DNA from: Salinimicrobium sp049680855
GTDB taxonomy: Bacteria; Bacteroidota; Bacteroidia; Flavobacteriales; Flavobacteriaceae
Direction: 5' to 3'
Assembly (NCBI RefSeq): GCF_049680855.1
Contig: NZ_JBMPGS010000001.1
Span: 124,001-188,000, forward strand
DNA: 64,000 bases
Of the stretch, positions 8,534-16,977 are shown in pieces. A program made the position numbers and the translations under genes. How positions within the stretch are numbered: position 1 is the stretch's first letter; each line of letters opens with the position of its first letter. The notes beneath the pieces were generated by a model. The model did not search any database. It saw only the letters and a list, made by a program, of their open reading frames with translations, and had not been told where the DNA came from.

Positions 8534-9574
8534 TCAAAAATCATAAGCCTCAATAAATTTATCTATAAGAGCGGGAACCGGGAAGTGAGAAATATTTTCA
8601 ATTGGTATTCCAGCCTCCGGAAGTTCACGACAATTCACTATCCAGAATTTAGTATAAATATGTTGATGTGAAAGTTTATGAACAATGGGAGCCTCATTAT
8701 AAAGTTCTAAAGATTGTTCTTTTACTGCAGCATAAATGTGGTCATTGCTTTCCATCAACAGGTTTTTATGTGACACCTCCCTGTTAGTTTCCAAAAGAGG
8801 AAATTCATATAAACCCTCCCATATACCTTTACCTCTACGTTCATTGAGCAGTGTCTCCTTTGCTTCGGAAATAAAAACAAGGTAGTTAAAATGTCTTTTT
8901 TTGACCTTCTGCTTTTTCAGCTTTACTGGCAGCTCTTTTATCCTGTTGTCTTTCAATGCCACGCAAATTCCTGAAAAAGGACAGGTAGAACACAGGGGCA
9001 GTTGCGGCTTACATTGTACTGCGCCAAATTCCATCATTCCCTGATTAAACTCCGAAGGCATTTCCTTATCCAGCAATTTTTGAGCTATAGCTTTGAACTC
9101 CTTTGCACCTGCAGTAGAATTAATAGGAGTCGCAATACCAAAAATCCTTGAAAGCACTCTGTAAACATTCCCATCTACCACAGCTACAGGTTCCTTATAA
9201 CAAATAGATGCAATTGCACTGGCCGTATAATCACCTACTCCAGGGAGCTTTAGCAGCTCCTTATATGAACTTGGAAATTCTCCATTGCATTCCTCCACAA
9301 CATACTTTGCCGCCGCATGCAAGTTGCGCGCCCGGGAATAATAGCCAAGCCCCTGCCATAACTTCAGCACCTCCTGTTCTGAAGCTGCCGCAAGTTCAAA
9401 AACTGTAGGAAATGTTTTTTTGAACTTCAAGTAGTATGGTTTACCTTGTTCAATCCTGGTTTGCTGCAATATAATTTCACTCAACCAAATGAAATAGGGC
9501 TTGCTTGTTCTACGCCAGGGAAGATCTCTCTTGTTTTCTAAATACCATATTATCAAAGTTTTAGAAAAATTCAT
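8534..9574 (-). CDS. mutY: A/G-specific adenine DNA glycosylase MutY
   Basis: A 346-residue base-excision-repair enzyme that removes A mispaired with 8-oxoG. Visible parts are ILQQTRI (catalytic Glu loop region, about residue 35), the helix-hairpin-helix LPGVGDYTASAI, the catalytic Asp in VVDGNVYRVL, and the [4Fe-4S] cluster C-x6-C-x2-C-x5-C (CKPQLPLCSTCPFSGIC, about residues 191-207). The C-terminal ~120 residues are the NUDIX-like domain that recognises 8-oxoG. It starts the mutY-ssb-gldE-gldD run and is divergent from the HU gene. Confidence 0.97.
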   Translation of the reverse strand: MNFSKTLIIWYLENKRDLPWRRTSKPYFIWLSEIILQQTRIEQGKPYYLKFKKTFPTVFELAAASEQEVLKLWQGLGYYSRARNLHAAAKYVVEECNGEFPSSYKELLKLPGVGDYTASAIASICYKEPVAVVDGNVYRVLSRIFGIATPINSTAGAKEFKAIAQKLLDKEMPSEFNQGMMEFGAVQCKPQLPLCSTCPFSGICVALKDNRIKELPVKLKKQKVKKRHFNYLVFISEAKETLLNERRGKGIWEGLYEFPLLETNREVSHKNLLMESNDHIYAAVKEQSLELYNEAPIVHKLSHQHIYTKFWIVNCRELPEAGIPIENISHFPVPALIDKFIEAYDF

Positions 9575-9635
9575 TACAGAAAATAATTTGGTGCAATGAT
9601 AATTCTTTATTCTGTTATTATTTAGTGAATTAGGC

Positions 9636-9667
9636 TTGAATAGTTGCCGATTTAATTGTTATATTTG
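9636..9667 (+). promoter_or_regulatory. HU gene promoter
   Basis: TTG (9636-9638) and TATATTTG (9660-9667) are spaced by 21 nt, a good Bacteroidota promoter. The start of transcription should be near 9674, about 37 nt before the HU ATG. This also shows that the longer open frame starting inside the promoter is not the protein start. Confidence 0.7.
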
Positions 9668-9710
9668 CATCTTGAAATTTTATAAACCCCTATTATTAAA
9701 TTATACGACA

Positions 9711-10001
9711 ATGACGAAAGCAGATATCGTAGCAAAGATCTCCGAAAAATTAGGAATGGAGAAAGGAGATGTTCAAGCTACCGTTGAAACCTTTATGGAT
9801 GAAGTGAAAACTTCATTAGAAGCAGGCGACAACGTTTACCTAAGAGGATTTGGAAGCTTCATTATCAAAACAAGAGCTGAAAAAACAGGGAGAAATATCT
9901 CCAAAAACACCACTATTAAAATACCTGCACACAATATACCAGCGTTTAAGCCGGCTAAAATTTTCGTAGAAGGTGTAAAAACCAACGTTGAGGTAAAATA
10001 A
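9711..10001 (+). CDS. hup: HU-family DNA-binding protein
   Basis: A 96-residue histone-like DNA-bending protein. The start MTKADIVAKISEKLG is canonical for HU and lies downstream of the promoter. The two N-terminal helices are followed by the LRGFGSF signature and the beta-arm with the IPAHNIPAFKPAKIF pattern that intercalates at the DNA minor groove. It acts as a homodimer to compact the nucleoid. The next gene, for a 29-aa basic protein, is 56 nt downstream and ends in a terminator, so they may share a transcript. Confidence 0.96.
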   Translation: MTKADIVAKISEKLGMEKGDVQATVETFMDEVKTSLEAGDNVYLRGFGSFIIKTRAEKTGRNISKNTTIKIPAHNIPAFKPAKIFVEGVKTNVEVK

Positions 10002-10057
10002 AAGAACCAGCCCGCCAATTTGGGTTAAAAATAAATTACTAATTAAAAAGTCACACT

Positions 10058-10147
10058 ATGCCAAGTGGTAAAAAAAGAAAAAGACATAAGGTAGCTACGC
10101 ATAAGCGTAAAAAAAGAAGAAGAGCTAACCGCCACAAGAAAAAGTAG
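10058..10147 (+). CDS. 29-residue highly basic protein, AURKAIP1/COX24-like (mS38/bS22-type)
   Basis: ATG CCA AGT GGT opens a 29-residue frame in which about two thirds of the residues are Lys, Arg or His (MPSGKKRKRHKVATHKRKKR...), ending at TAG 10145-10147. Tiny proteins of this composition in Bacteroidota carry the AURKAIP1/COX24 domain name, related to mitochondrial mS38 and actinobacterial bS22, and probably bind 16S rRNA in the small subunit. The gene is far below usual length cut-offs but has a clean start, stop and terminator, and sits in the HU-RNase G neighbourhood common to flavobacteria. Ribosomal association is inferred. Confidence 0.82.
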   Translation: MPSGKKRKRHKVATHKRKKRRRANRHKKK

Positions 10148-10167
10148 TTTTCATACTACTTTTTTTA
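10139..10167 (+). terminator. Terminator after the 29-aa protein gene
   Basis: AAAAAGTAGT pairs with ACTACTTTTT across a TTTCAT loop, with further T residues. The stem includes the stop codon of the small gene. Confidence 0.8.
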
Positions 10168-10267
10168 TTTAAAAACGTTCTTTGAAATCGAGATGTTGGC
10201 TAATTGAAACTCAAATAACCTGCATCTCTTCAGGATTAAAAACCCTGTGATCAATTATTGTTAATCC

Positions 10268-10285
10268 ATCCCGATAAATCGGGAT
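10268..10285 (+). promoter_or_regulatory. Hairpin in the RNase G leader
   Basis: ATCCCGAT-AA-ATCGGGAT is a perfect 8-bp stem ending 14 nt before the GTG start of the RNase G gene. It could hide the initiation region or be a self-cleavage or binding site, as 5'-leader autoregulation is known for RNase E. No T run follows, so it is not a terminator. Confidence 0.45.
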
Positions 10286-10299
10286 AAAAATCGATTAGA

Positions 10300-11844
10300 G
10301 TGAACAAAGAGTTAATTATTAGAACCGGTTCCTCTGCTGTAGATTTTGCCTTATTAAAAGATGGAAAACTAATTGAACTCAATAAAGAGGAAGACGACAG
10401 TAATTTTGCAGTTGGTGATATTTTTCTCGCCAAAATTCGAAAATCTGTTCCGGGACTAAATGCCGCATTTGTAAATGTTGGCTACACGAAAGATGCATTT
10501 TTGCACTATCATGACCTTGGCCCGCAGGTTAATTCTCTATTGAAGTTCGTAAAACGTGTAAGCACAGGTAAATTAAAGGATTATTCGCTTAAGGATTTTC
10601 CTAACGAAAAAGATATTGATAAAGACGGAAGTATTGCCGATGTCTTAAAATCAAATCAATCGCTACTGGTACAGGTTGTAAAAGAGCCAATTTCAACCAA
10701 AGGCCCAAGAATAAGTTCTGAACTTTCTCTTCCGGGCCGGTATATTGTTTTAGTACCTTTCTCTAATAGGATTTCTGTTTCGCAAAAAATAGAAAGTAAG
10801 GAAGAAAAAGAAAGATTAAAACGACTGGTTAAAAGTATTAGACCAAAAGGTTTTGGAATAATCGTACGTACCGTAGCAGAAGGCAAAAAAGTAGCAGAAC
10901 TGGACAACGACCTTCAAAATTTAATGAATCGTTGGACCGGAATGTGCAAAAAGTTGTACAAAGCACCTCACCCTTCAAAAGTTCTTGGAGAATTGAACAG
11001 AGCATCCTCTCTCTTAAGAGATGTATTCAATGATTCCTTTACTTCAATCATTGTAGATGATGAGGCTTTATACACGCAAATTAAAGATTATGTGGGCGAG
11101 ATCGCCCCAAAAAAAGAATCCATTGTAAAATTGTATGACTCCAATGTTCCGATATTTGAGAAATACGGAATAGAAAGACAGATCAAAACAACATTCGGCA
11201 GAACAGTATCAATGAATAAAGGGGCTTACCTGGTCATTGAGCACACAGAAGCTATGCACGTCATAGATGTGAACAGCGGAAATCGCTCAAACAAATCCAA
11301 AAACCAGGAAGATACCGCACTTGAGGTAAACCTTATAAGCGCGACCGAAATCGCACGTCAACTCCGCCTGCGCGATATGGGTGGGATTATAGTAGTTGAT
11401 TTCATTGATATGAATAAGGCCGAGAACCGAAAGGCATTGTACGATCACCTTCGAAATGAAATGAGTGACGACAGGGCAAAACACAAAATTTTGCCTCCCA
11501 GCAAGTTTGGATTAATACAAATTACAAGACAAAGGGTACGGCCCGAAATGAATATTAAAACAAGAGAAGAAAATCCCAATAAGAACGGGGAAGAAATTGA
11601 AGCTCCAATCGTTTTAATAGATAAGATCAACACCGACCTTGAAAGATTATTGAAAAAAGACTTTAAAAAGGTGACTTTAAGCACTCACCCTTTTATAGCA
11701 GCCTTTTTAACAAGAGGTTTTCCATCACCCCGCGCAAAATGGTTTATGGACCACAAGCGCTGGATAAAAGTTATACCCAGAGACGCTTACACGTACATGG
11801 AATATCACTTCCACGATAAAGACGGGGAATTGATAAAACTATAA
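10300..11844 (+). CDS. rng: Ribonuclease E/G family endoribonuclease (RNase G)
   Basis: A 514-residue endoribonuclease for mRNA decay and rRNA maturation. It starts at GTG (MNKELIIRTGSS), since no ATG lies nearby. The S1 domain (about residues 35-140) has a lysine-rich insertion around FVKRVSTGKLKDYSLKDF. The DNase I-like catalytic domain has both metal-binding aspartates in HVIDVNSG and IIVVDFIDM. After TRQRVRPEMNI, where many RNase E/G proteins have the CPxC zinc link, there is no cysteine, so zinc-linked tetramerisation is unlikely. It is preceded by a leader hairpin and followed by a terminator. Confidence 0.95.
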   Translation: MNKELIIRTGSSAVDFALLKDGKLIELNKEEDDSNFAVGDIFLAKIRKSVPGLNAAFVNVGYTKDAFLHYHDLGPQVNSLLKFVKRVSTGKLKDYSLKDFPNEKDIDKDGSIADVLKSNQSLLVQVVKEPISTKGPRISSELSLPGRYIVLVPFSNRISVSQKIESKEEKERLKRLVKSIRPKGFGIIVRTVAEGKKVAELDNDLQNLMNRWTGMCKKLYKAPHPSKVLGELNRASSLLRDVFNDSFTSIIVDDEALYTQIKDYVGEIAPKKESIVKLYDSNVPIFEKYGIERQIKTTFGRTVSMNKGAYLVIEHTEAMHVIDVNSGNRSNKSKNQEDTALEVNLISATEIARQLRLRDMGGIIVVDFIDMNKAENRKALYDHLRNEMSDDRAKHKILPPSKFGLIQITRQRVRPEMNIKTREENPNKNGEEIEAPIVLIDKINTDLERLLKKDFKKVTLSTHPFIAAFLTRGFPSPRAKWFMDHKRWIKVIPRDAYTYMEYHFHDKDGELIKL

Positions 11845-11850
11845 TTCAAG

Positions 11851-11886
11851 AAACGCCTTTCATTAGCTTGAAAGGCGTTTTTTTAT
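11851..11886 (+). terminator. Terminator after the RNase G gene
   Basis: AAACGCCTTTCA pairs with TGAAAGGCGTTT around a short TTAGCT loop, followed by TTTT. Confidence 0.9.
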
Positions 11887-11919
11887 TTAAGCCCCTTTTA
11901 TTCATCACATTTCATTTTC

Positions 11920-11927
11920 TACCTTTG
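11920..11927 (+). promoter_or_regulatory. recX promoter -7 element abutting the start codon
   Basis: TACCTTTG matches TAnnTTTG and ends only 4 nt before the recX ATG at 11932. The expected transcription start (11932-11935) is at or just inside the start codon, which suggests a leaderless mRNA or a downstream start. No clear -33 element is seen. Confidence 0.5.
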
Positions 11928-11931
11928 CGCC

Positions 11932-12414
11932 ATGCATGCCAATCCCGGGAACAAATCATACACTGTAAAAGAAGCCACATTAAAGCTAATGCAGTATTGC
12001 GCTTATCGCGACCGTTCTCACAAAGAGGTAGAGGATAAATTAAAAGATATGAGGATGATTCCCGCCGCCTGCGAGCAAATCATCATGAAATTGATGCAGG
12101 AAGATTTCCTAAATGAGGAACGCTTTGCCCGCAGCTTTGTACGCGGTAAATTCAGGATTAAGAAATGGGGACGTAACAAAATAAAGCAAGAGCTGAAGTT
12201 ACGGGAAATTTCAGTTCCCATTATTAAACTTGCCCTTACGGAAATTCAGGAAACAGACTACCAAAACACCCTTTTTGGAATAGCAGAAAAGAAACTGGCT
12301 ATTATACGGGAGCCTAACATCTTTAAAAAAAGAAAAAAGTTAACAGATCATTTACTACGAAAAGGCTATGAACCTCCATTGGTTTATGAAGTAGTTGAAG
12401 AATTGATCCGTTAA
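11932..12414 (+). CDS. recX: Regulatory protein RecX
   Basis: A 160-residue helical protein that modulates RecA filaments. It shows the RecX repeats: KLMQYCAYRDRSHKEVEDKL (about residues 18-37), then a block with DFLNEERFARSFVRGKFRIKKWG (about 60-82), then QELKLREIS. Length is typical. The 4-nt gap between the -7 box and the ATG means translation may start with no leader; the next in-frame ATG (11989) would cut into the first repeat, so 11932 is kept. Convergent with the SnoaL-like gene. Confidence 0.9.
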   Translation: MHANPGNKSYTVKEATLKLMQYCAYRDRSHKEVEDKLKDMRMIPAACEQIIMKLMQEDFLNEERFARSFVRGKFRIKKWGRNKIKQELKLREISVPIIKLALTEIQETDYQNTLFGIAEKKLAIIREPNIFKKRKKLTDHLLRKGYEPPLVYEVVEELIR

Positions 12415-12431
12415 CTCTTATACTTTGCCGC

Positions 12432-12845
12432 TTAAACAGGATTCACACCTATTTGCTTAAGGATTCCCAGCTCATCACTGCTTCCCCATCTTTCTGCCAA
12501 TTTACCGTTCTCAAAACGGCTTATTTGCATTCCCCGGACTTCAATAGACTTACCTGTTCCGGGAACTCCCATAAAATCCCCTTTATGAGTACCCCTAAGT
12601 GTATATGCGAAGGCTACATTTTCATCATCCACAACCATATGTTCAACTTCCGTCTGCATATCTGGAAAAGCATTTCTCATCATTGTAAAGAAGTCAATAT
12701 AACCTTGAGGGCCGGGACCTTGATTTGGCGCAGGATCATGATCTTTCACATTTGGGGCTACAAGATCTCTTAATTGTTCAAGATTTCCGGAGTTGATTGC
12801 CTCTCCAAATTTTTTCTGCGACTCTTTATTCAATTCTTTGCTCAT
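12432..12845 (-). CDS. SnoaL-like ester cyclase family protein
   Basis: A 137-residue protein of the NTF2-like SnoaL/ester-cyclase type, one compact cone-shaped domain. Diagnostic features are VAPNVKDHDPAPNQGPGP near residues 28-45, FPDMQTEVEHMVVDDENVAF, the TLRGTHKGDFMGVPGTGK turn, and the closing ISRFENGKLAERW. Relatives isomerise or cyclise small ligands, but most bacterial members are of unknown substrate. No signal peptide. It converges with recX, with only 17 nt between stops. Confidence 0.82.
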   Translation of the reverse strand: MSKELNKESQKKFGEAINSGNLEQLRDLVAPNVKDHDPAPNQGPGPQGYIDFFTMMRNAFPDMQTEVEHMVVDDENVAFAYTLRGTHKGDFMGVPGTGKSIEVRGMQISRFENGKLAERWGSSDELGILKQIGVNPV

Positions 12846-12948
12846 ATTTATAGTTTTGAGATTAATACATTTAATATCAACAATATAAAATGGAAAAGAG
12901 CTAATGTTTCCCTAATTAATATAGATTAACAGAGATTAAGAAGTTCTT

Positions 12949-13833
12949 TTAATCCTGAACAACTTTGTTCCTCTTATTTGTCCGCTTTAAAGCCTGATCG
13001 TTTTTGTAGTCAATCCATTGTTGGCCTTTCCACTTCCGCATATAATTGTCGAAATGACGCATTACAAAGATGTTGTACAGAGCTTTCGAAAGATGGGTGA
13101 TCTTTCTTGGTGTACCGCGCAGGCTCATAGAGAATCCGGGGGTGAGGTAAGTCATTTGGTGCCAGTAACCTTCGGGCATGTACAGAACTTCACCATGTTT
13201 TAGTTCCGTAACCATTCCTTTTGCTTTTTTCAAAGCCGGAAATTTTTCAAAGTCAGGATCATGAAAATCTATGTCTTCCCTTGAAATAAGCGCATGCGGC
13301 ACTTTGTAAAGGTATTTTGTTTCTGAGGGCGGGAAAAGGATACATTTCTTTTTCCCATGGAAATGAAAATGAAGAATATTTGCAAAATCAATGTCGTAAT
13401 GCATAAAAACTTTGGAGTTCTCACCTCCAAAAAACAACATTGGGATTTGTTTTATCAACCGCAATCCTATCTTTGGAAACTCAAAATCTTTTTGAAGCGA
13501 AGGCACTTCCTTCAACAAATGATATAAAAAGATACGGTAATTGGTGGGACCAGCTTTTAGCAAATCAATGTATTCCCGCATCTTCATGTGCGTATGCGGC
13601 TCATTGAATTTATATTTTGAAGAAATAGGCCTATTATCAAATAGAGGAACGGTTTTATCACCCGCTTCCTGCTTTATGTAATCCAAAGACCACTTTTTAT
13701 AAGCCGGCCAATCCTCAATAAGGTGCTCCAGTACCACCGGTTTTTGTGGTTTTACATATTTCTGAATAAAATCTTCCCGGGAAATTTTACCTTCCCGGGG
13801 GATTTCAGTTAAGTTCATTCGTTCCTTCATCAT
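12949..13833 (-). CDS. JmjC/cupin-8 family Fe(II)/2-oxoglutarate oxygenase-like protein
   Basis: A 294-residue cupin_8 (JmjC-related) protein. The double-stranded beta-helix core spans about residues 100-240, with the metal triad visible as HYDID (His and Asp) and the distal His in GYWHQMTY. The N-terminus has the PVVLEHLIEDWPAYKKWS pattern common to JmjC hydroxylases of bacterial type. Such enzymes hydroxylate proteins or small molecules. It starts 50 nt after bioB on the same strand, so it may be the last gene of the biotin transcript, but a functional link is not shown. The substrate is unknown. Confidence 0.85.
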   Translation of the reverse strand: MMKERMNLTEIPREGKISREDFIQKYVKPQKPVVLEHLIEDWPAYKKWSLDYIKQEAGDKTVPLFDNRPISSKYKFNEPHTHMKMREYIDLLKAGPTNYRIFLYHLLKEVPSLQKDFEFPKIGLRLIKQIPMLFFGGENSKVFMHYDIDFANILHFHFHGKKKCILFPPSETKYLYKVPHALISREDIDFHDPDFEKFPALKKAKGMVTELKHGEVLYMPEGYWHQMTYLTPGFSMSLRGTPRKITHLSKALYNIFVMRHFDNYMRKWKGQQWIDYKNDQALKRTNKRNKVVQD

Positions 13834-13883
13834 TCCTCCTCTTTCAGGATATTTTGTAAAACCGCCTAAAAGGTCTGCACCAA

Positions 13884-14975
13884 CTAGGCTCTTGTTTTCG
13901 CCTTTTTTTGGGCTTCTAAGTTACGTTCAATTACATGACCTGGTCGTGACCATTTTGGTTTTTCCCCAAGGTTTTGAAATTTGGAATCTTCTGCAGAAAC
14001 AGTTTCCGGCTGAGCTTTTTTAACAAATGGCTTTTGAGGATTCAATCCCAAAGCTTTGAACATTTCCATGTCCTCATTCACATCTGGATTTGGGGTTGTA
14101 AGAAGTTTATCACCTGCAAAAATTGAATTTGCACCGGCAAAGAAACACATTGCCTGTCCTTCCCTGCTCATTTGTGTTCTACCGGCAGATAGGCGCACCT
14201 GGGTTTCGGGCATAACAATACGGGTAGTAGCCACCATTCTCACCATATCCCAAATAGGCACCGGCTCCTGCTCTTCCATTGGAGTTCCTTCTACGGGGAC
14301 TAATGCATTTATAGGAACAGATTCCGGCTGCGGATTCAAAGTAGACAAAGCAACGAGCATTCCTGCACGATCTTCAGTCGTTTCACCCATTCCAATGATT
14401 CCTCCACTACAAACCGTCACATTCGTTTTTCTAACATTATCAATGGTCTTCAAACGATCTTCAAATCCACGGGTTGAAATCACCTCTTTATAATATTCTT
14501 CCGAAGAATCAAGGTTATGGTTATAAGCATACAGCCCGGCTTCTGCCAATCTTTGTGCCTGGTTTTCAGTGATCATTCCCAGCGTACAGCAAACCTCCAT
14601 GTCAAGTTTATTGATGGAGCGAACCATTTCCAGCACATCATCAAACTCCTGCCCATCTTTCACATTTCGCCATGCAGCCCCCATACAAACACGTGAACTT
14701 CCGGCTGCTTTTGCACGAAGTGCCTGCGCTTTCACCTGGTTTACACTCATAAGGTCATTACCTTCAAGATTTGTGTGATAACGCGCTGCCTGTGGGCAAT
14801 ACCCGCAATCTTCAGGGCAACCGCCGGTTTTTATAGAAAGCAGGGTGGAAACCTGCACCGTATTAGCATCATGATTTTCCCGATGTACCGAAGCTGCTTC
14901 GTAAAGCAGATCCATAAAAGGTTTGTTATATATTTCCAGGATTTCTTCCTGTGTCCAGTCGTGTTTCGTTGCCAT
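13884..14975 (-). CDS. bioB: Biotin synthase
   Basis: Radical-SAM enzyme that inserts sulfur into dethiobiotin, the last biotin step. A 363-residue protein with the [4Fe-4S]/SAM motif CPEDCGYC (Cys 53, 57, 60), the following PQAARYHT, and the YNHNLDSS segment near residue 154. The auxiliary [2Fe-2S] ligands are consistent with the CMGAAW and EVCCTLG segments, plus an arginine in QVRLSAGR. The C-terminal tail has a short extension rich in Lys/Glu. Last canonical biotin gene of the operon, 84 nt after the ketosynthase. Confidence 0.98.
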   Translation of the reverse strand: MATKHDWTQEEILEIYNKPFMDLLYEAASVHRENHDANTVQVSTLLSIKTGGCPEDCGYCPQAARYHTNLEGNDLMSVNQVKAQALRAKAAGSSRVCMGAAWRNVKDGQEFDDVLEMVRSINKLDMEVCCTLGMITENQAQRLAEAGLYAYNHNLDSSEEYYKEVISTRGFEDRLKTIDNVRKTNVTVCSGGIIGMGETTEDRAGMLVALSTLNPQPESVPINALVPVEGTPMEEQEPVPIWDMVRMVATTRIVMPETQVRLSAGRTQMSREGQAMCFFAGANSIFAGDKLLTTPNPDVNEDMEMFKALGLNPQKPFVKKAQPETVSAEDSKFQNLGEKPKWSRPGHVIERNLEAQKKAKTRA

Positions 14976-15059
14976 AAAATAAAATTATATTCAAAAATAG
15001 CTAAAACTGCTTTAATTGTAAACCTTTCCCGGGCTTTTTAAAAATGTGCTTTTGAACTC

Positions 15060-16223
15060 TTATTTTCGGCACACGAGTACTGAAACCGAGTTCCCGCCAA
15101 AACCTACGGCATTTACCAAAATGTTTTTAAGCCTCTTCGGAAGTCTTTTATTACTGAGTTCACTAAAAGGAACAGGAATAAATTCCTGGTGTTGCAGCAT
15201 CATTATGGCCAACTCCAGACTCAGCAAACCTGAAGCTCCAAAAGTGTGGCCTATTTTCCATTTATTTGATGTTAAAGCCGGACCTTCCTTTCCAAAAATG
15301 GCATTTATCGCGTTCACTTCAGAGGCATCTCCTTTGATCGTTCCCGGAGCGTGCATCACCACCGCATCAATTTCAGCGGGAGGCACTTTTTCCAAAGCCA
15401 TTTTCATGGATTTTTGAAAACCTTCTCCATTTGCAGATATTGAAACACTGTGCTTCAATTCTTCCGTGGTGTAACCAATCCCACTGATCTCGGCGATCGC
15501 ATTTTCCCTGCTCCCATTTTCCATGCAAAGCATTGCCGCACCTTCACCAAGGATCATCGAATTCTTCTCTTTAGACATATCTAAAGCCAGACAAGGATAC
15601 TTCTTTTCTTCGGAAGCATAAATTTTCATCGCCTGCATTTGCGAAATAGTAAAGGGTGTAAGAGCCGCTTCACTTCCCCCCGCCAGGAATTTCTGGCAAA
15701 GTCCCGACTGCAACCACGCCACTCCATTTAAAACCGAATGCAGACCTGTAGAACAAGTCACACTATGTGAAATTTCGGGCCCCGAACTTCTTAGATCCTG
15801 GGCCACCCAGGAAGAAATATTTCCCAAAGTTGTATTTGGAGATGCGAGCGTTTCTGCACGTCCGTTTTTAAGGAAATAATCATAATGATTTTCAAATAGA
15901 TTTGTTGCACCACGCGAGCTTCCTATATTTATTCCAATATCTGCTCCTTTAGCCCAGTTTGAAGACGCGACTGCTGCACGAGCACTCAGCACAGCTAATA
16001 ATACAGAGCGATCAAGATTTTTCCACTTTTGAGAAGAAAGCCGCAATTTTTTTACTTCCTCTTCTAATTCTTTCGGAAGAAAGGCTCCAAAGGCTTTATT
16101 CCCCTCAAAATCATGAGCAGTAATGGCATGTTCAGAAGTTTGATATTTCCTCCATATATCTTCGGGTTTTGACCCAAGTGGTGAGACAGAAGCAATAGAG
16201 GTAATAGAAACAGGGTTCTTCAA
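15060..16223 (-). CDS. FabF-like beta-ketoacyl synthase in the biotin operon
   Basis: A 387-residue condensing enzyme of the KAS I/II type. The Cys-His-His set is present: Cys157 in SVTCSTG, His291 in VMHAPGTIKGD (an altered form of the usual AHGTGTxxGD) and His326 in KIGHTFGASG. The C-terminal VNAVGFGGNSVSVLV is typical. It is ~25 residues shorter than FabF. Its place between bioA and bioB suggests a role in building the pimeloyl chain, as the operon has no recognised bioC, bioH, bioG, bioW, bioI or KAS-III-type bioZ. That role is inferred; a side function in fatty-acid or polyene synthesis is possible. Confidence 0.88.
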   Translation of the reverse strand: MKNPVSITSIASVSPLGSKPEDIWRKYQTSEHAITAHDFEGNKAFGAFLPKELEEEVKKLRLSSQKWKNLDRSVLLAVLSARAAVASSNWAKGADIGINIGSSRGATNLFENHYDYFLKNGRAETLASPNTTLGNISSWVAQDLRSSGPEISHSVTCSTGLHSVLNGVAWLQSGLCQKFLAGGSEAALTPFTISQMQAMKIYASEEKKYPCLALDMSKEKNSMILGEGAAMLCMENGSRENAIAEISGIGYTTEELKHSVSISANGEGFQKSMKMALEKVPPAEIDAVVMHAPGTIKGDASEVNAINAIFGKEGPALTSNKWKIGHTFGASGLLSLELAIMMLQHQEFIPVPFSELSNKRLPKRLKNILVNAVGFGGNSVSVLVCRK

Positions 16224-16273
16224 AGCATTAATTTTTCAGCAAAAGTAAGGCGCAACTCCGCTTTTGCTAAATT

Positions 16274-16876
16274 TTACTGCGTAATTTTTTGACTCCCGTG
16301 ATAAAAAAGGTTGAGGATGGAATCCATTTTCTGTTTTCCTTTTAGAATATGTTCAATTTTATTCTGAATATTTTCAGAAACCAGTGGCAGCAAAGGCTGT
16401 CCTACAGATTTTAATTCGAAAAAAGCCTCTTCCAGCTTTTCATCCCATACTTTATGAAAATTCAGAAGATCATCGGGAAACACCACTTTTCGTTCGGTTC
16501 CTTCGTCTTTGGGCACAAAAGGTTCAGTGACATTTAAAAAACCGTAATCATCTGTCAACTGCTCTCCGGGAAAAATATCCCGTATTGCGACCTCAAAATC
16601 ATACGCAGTAGAAAGGCAATTCGCTTGAAAACTATGATTCACGTATTTTGCCAAATCCCAGCACAAGATGAAATTTCCAGCATTATTCCTAAAGGAATAT
16701 TTATCCATCATCTCGCGGGAAGCTGGTTTCATTTTCTCGTATTGTTGTGGCGAAAATACCTGGTCCAGCTCATCCTGCACCCATGTAATGGTCCCTTTGG
16801 GAATAAATTTCTTAGCGACTACACCATAGCCTATTTCATCGCTAATGAAATCAATTTTCGTATTTGGATGCATCAT
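16274..16876 (-). CDS. SET-domain protein (putative lysine methyltransferase)
   Basis: A 200-residue protein. Residues ~10-115 are a SET domain: GYGVVAKKFIPKGTI near the start, then the SAM-binding knot motifs KYVNHSFQANC (78-87) and GEQLTDDYG (104-112). The post-SET cysteines that bind zinc in eukaryotic enzymes are absent; the tail (120-200) is helical and has no known domain. SET proteins methylate protein lysines with S-adenosylmethionine. It sits between bioA and the ketosynthase, in the same direction. An 8-bp inverted repeat (16238-16268) lies between it and the ketosynthase gene. The target is unknown. Confidence 0.85.
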   Translation of the reverse strand: MMHPNTKIDFISDEIGYGVVAKKFIPKGTITWVQDELDQVFSPQQYEKMKPASREMMDKYSFRNNAGNFILCWDLAKYVNHSFQANCLSTAYDFEVAIRDIFPGEQLTDDYGFLNVTEPFVPKDEGTERKVVFPDDLLNFHKVWDEKLEEAFFELKSVGQPLLPLVSENIQNKIEHILKGKQKMDSILNLFYHGSQKITQ

Positions 16877-16977
16877 ATAATAAAGGAATTAAGCTTCCTA
16901 ATATACAAAATGAAAGTATCCAAAAATGAACTTTTTTACCTGGAAACCAGTTTTTTACAAAGCTTCATAATTTTGAA

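Noticed and set aside
14056..14493. A 145-residue plus-strand frame inside bioB
   Set aside because: Shadow of the conserved biotin synthase gene; no promoter or family match.
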